Source: Kocuria flava
Lineage (GTDB): Bacteria; Actinomycetota; Actinomycetes; Actinomycetales; Micrococcaceae
Direction of reading: 5' to 3'
DNA: 5,666 bases
NCBI RefSeq assembly: GCF_001482365.1
Contig: NZ_CP013257.1
Coordinates: 1 to 5,666 of the forward strand
Shown: piece by piece, positions 4,356 through 5,666 of the stretch
Position numbering within the stretch: the first letter of the stretch is position 1
How the letters are laid out: every line of letters starts with the position of its first letter
Program-made: the position numbers and the translations under genes
Notes under the pieces: generated by a model
The model's database searches: none
The model's input: only the letters and a program-made list of their open reading frames with translations
What the model was told of the DNA's origin: nothing

Positions 4356-5207
4356 ATGGAAAACCCCACCGTGGGAAAGCCGCTCAGCCCGGCCAAGGAG
4401 GACCGCGCGCGGCAGGCCCTTACCGCGGCGCTGAACGCCCGGAAGCACCCTGAGGCCCCTGCCCCCGTGGTGCCCGGGCCCAGGCTGCGTCAGGCGTTCC
4501 GGGACGGCACCGAAGCCGCCTTGGACGAGTACACCGCCACCGCCCCGCCTAACGGTGAAGGGCCCCCGATCACCTGGGGCCGGATGATCCGCATGTTTGC
4601 CGCGACCCGTGGCACCCTACGCGCCCGCGGGTTCTCCCGGAAAATCGCCGATGACTACGCGGCGGCCGTGACGGTGCATGTGGCCGACCTTTTACGGAAG
4701 CTGCCCGCCGGCACTGACCTGCGCCGGACCGTGCTGGAGAGCATCCCGCGGGAACCGCTAGACCCCAACACGGTTTGGCCCCGCGTGTTCCCCCTGTTCA
4801 ACGAACATGAGAGCTGGGAAGAGTTCCTGGCCGCCGTCCGGGGCGTGTTCGCCGAGGCCAACGCGGAAACCGCCAAGGGCATTACCGAAACCGCGGCAGC
4901 ACCCGGCCCGCTGGACCCTGAGGCCCTGGAAGCCGCTGCCCTGAAAGCCGCCCGGTGGACCTGGGAGAAGTTCACGACGTCCGCGGCCATTCTCGACGCC
5001 CTACGCGCCCGCCTGTCCCTGGACGAATCCCGCCCCGTGGACCTGGCCGAGATAGCCGCCGAGGCGGGGGCCGATGAACAGACCACTGCCGCGGCCGTGG
5101 ACAACATGGAACGCAAGGGCTACCTCATCCGGGACGTCGAAGATGGGCAGCCCGCGACATACCGCCTGGCACCCGAACCGCCGACCGAAGACGGCGCCAC
5201 CGCCTAA
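4356..5207 (+). CDS. wHTH protein co-translated with the initiator, function unknown
   Basis: This 283-aa protein starts at ATG 4356, two bases after the initiator stop and with no clear Shine-Dalgarno, so translation is probably coupled to the gene before. Residues 1-70 are low-complexity. Residues 71-175 are helical (ITWGRMIRMFAATRGTLRARGFSRKIADDY and WPRVFPLFNEHESWEEFLAAVRGVFAEA) and unrecognised. Residues 207-273 look like a C-terminal winged helix: AAILDALRARLSLDESRPVD, then LAEIAAEAGADEQTTAAAVDNMERKGYLIRD and a wing ending PATYRLAPEP. The MERKGYLI segment resembles AAKGYLI in the initiator. There is no Walker A/B motif, so it is not a ParA or helicase-loader ATPase. Its position suggests a replication accessory, loader or copy-control protein, comparable in place only to the second rep genes of Streptomyces plasmids. 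An upstream in-frame start at 4248 would overlap the initiator and is not favoured. Confidence 0.72.
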   Translation: MENPTVGKPLSPAKEDRARQALTAALNARKHPEAPAPVVPGPRLRQAFRDGTEAALDEYTATAPPNGEGPPITWGRMIRMFAATRGTLRARGFSRKIADDYAAAVTVHVADLLRKLPAGTDLRRTVLESIPREPLDPNTVWPRVFPLFNEHESWEEFLAAVRGVFAEANAETAKGITETAAAPGPLDPEALEAAALKAARWTWEKFTTSAAILDALRARLSLDESRPVDLAEIAAEAGADEQTTAAAVDNMERKGYLIRDVEDGQPATYRLAPEPPTEDGATA

Positions 5208-5384
5208 AAGGCCCTGCCAGTGGCCACAGAAGCTGCCCAGGACGCCGTTTACAGGCGCAAATAGCTGGAGGGTCCGGGGCCCTTTCCGGCCCGTACAACG
5301 GCGCACAGGGCCCGCACCGTTACCGTGTCCGAGCCGCCGGAAACACTCCCCAGGAAAACCGGCATCCCGAGGAGACCCCGCACC
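5208..5384 (+). other. Short intergenic gap with RBS for the next gene
   Basis: No terminator with a T-tract and no convincing promoter is visible after the TAA at 5205-5207; GGCC/GGCC and CCGG/CCGG pairings are short. GAGGAG at 5369-5374 lies 10 nt before ATG 5385 and is a good ribosome binding site. The downstream gene may be in the same transcript as the initiator operon. Confidence 0.45.
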
Positions 5385-5666
5385 ATGCCCAACCCCCCGC
5401 ACCCCGGGCCCGACGTTCACCCCGCCTATTGGCCCGCCCTGGCCTACGCCGGCGCCGATGAGGCCAAGACTCACGCCCGCGCCGTGCGCTGGGCCCTCCA
5501 CGCCGGGGACCCCGACCAGGCCATAGAAGCCGCCGAGGCCGCCACGGCAGCAGCCGAAAAATCCCGCTACGGCGCCGAACAAACCGCCCGCTACGCCCCC
5601 GCCAAAGAGGCCGAGGCCCGGGCCCATGCGGAGGAGGCCGAAGCAACGGCCCGCGCCGCCCGCCGG
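5385..5666 (+). CDS. Ala/Glu-rich helical protein, 3' end outside window
   Basis: The frame opens at ATG 5385 behind GAGGAG and stays open to the last base, giving 94 residues. It starts MPNPPHPGPDVHPAYWPALA and continues with a long Ala/Glu/Arg helix (about 42-94, DQAIEAAEAATAAAEKSRYG and onward) that would form a coiled coil. Residues 17-41 (ALAYAGADEAKTHARAVRWALHAGD) look like a short helical domain. G/C-ending codons dominate, supporting coding. I recognise no family; small Ala-rich coiled-coil proteins are frequent on actinobacterial plasmids and in phages. Same strand as the initiator genes and probably part of the same accessory block. Confidence 0.65.
   Translation, partial: MPNPPHPGPDVHPAYWPALAYAGADEAKTHARAVRWALHAGDPDQAIEAAEAATAAAEKSRYGAEQTARYAPAKEAEARAHAEEAEATARAARR

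Noticed and set aside
4356..4400. P-loop in the second wHTH protein (NPTVGKPLS)
   Set aside because: It lacks the first glycine and the S/T after GK required for Walker A (GxxxxGK[ST]), and no Walker B is evident.
5074..5526. 150-codon plus-strand frame crossing the gap after the second wHTH gene
   Set aside because: It is Pro/Arg-rich and overlaps the ends of two better-supported genes in another frame. The ATG 5385 frame has an RBS and proper third-position bias.

Overview
The window is high-GC DNA with strong G/C bias at third codon positions, Ala/Glu/Arg/Pro-rich proteins, and GTG starts beside ATG starts. This points to an actinomycete, plausibly Streptomyces or a relative. The gene content (an iteron-bearing replication initiator, a DNA-binding coiled-coil protein with a repeat cluster at its 5' end, small wHTH and Ala-rich proteins, no housekeeping genes) points to a plasmid or similar replicon rather than core chromosome. 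Host and plasmid identity are inferences; no family could be searched here.

Layout. Bases 1-117 hold the last 38 codons of an unidentified plus-strand gene. Next comes a hairpin-rich intergenic stretch with one consensus-like -35 box. A minus-strand gene for a DUF3800-like (RNase H-fold type) protein follows (316-972), with its terminator at 272-307. Bases 973-1273 hold no credible gene. From 1274 to 1695 the hexamer CCGTCA/TGACGG recurs 13 times, with five GCGTCA/TGACGC variants and a perfect 28-bp palindrome. This cluster lies upstream of and inside the 5' end of a gene (called 1557-2426) for a protein with an N-terminal helix-turn-helix, a central coiled coil, a Pro/Gln/Glu-rich tail and a basic Trp-containing C-terminus. 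That architecture resembles KfrA and the single-protein plasmid partition protein Par of pSK1.

Bases 2427-2850 are non-coding but structured: a strong plus-strand terminator (2658-2691), a strong minus-strand terminator (2736-2769), a second minus-strand terminator candidate (2568-2596), and a short leader with an inverted repeat and 7-bp-phased CAAC motifs just before a clear ribosome binding site. The next gene (2851-4353) encodes a 500-aa winged-helix protein that I interpret as the replication initiator. Inside it, three 24-bp repeats run directly into three 12-bp AT-richer repeats, followed 44 bp later by a perfect DnaA box, TTATCCACA on the minus strand. This is a phage-lambda-O/pSLA2-like arrangement with the origin inside the initiator gene. 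Two bases after its stop, a second wHTH protein of 283 aa starts (4356-5207). After a 177-bp gap, an Ala/Glu-rich helical protein with a good ribosome binding site runs off the right edge (5385-5666).

Working model: the right half is a replication module (initiator with internal origin plus a co-translated wHTH partner), with possible antisense or leader control of the initiator. The middle is a candidate one-protein segregation or autoregulation module whose DNA target is the CCGTCA cluster. The DUF3800 gene looks like less codon-adapted accessory cargo.
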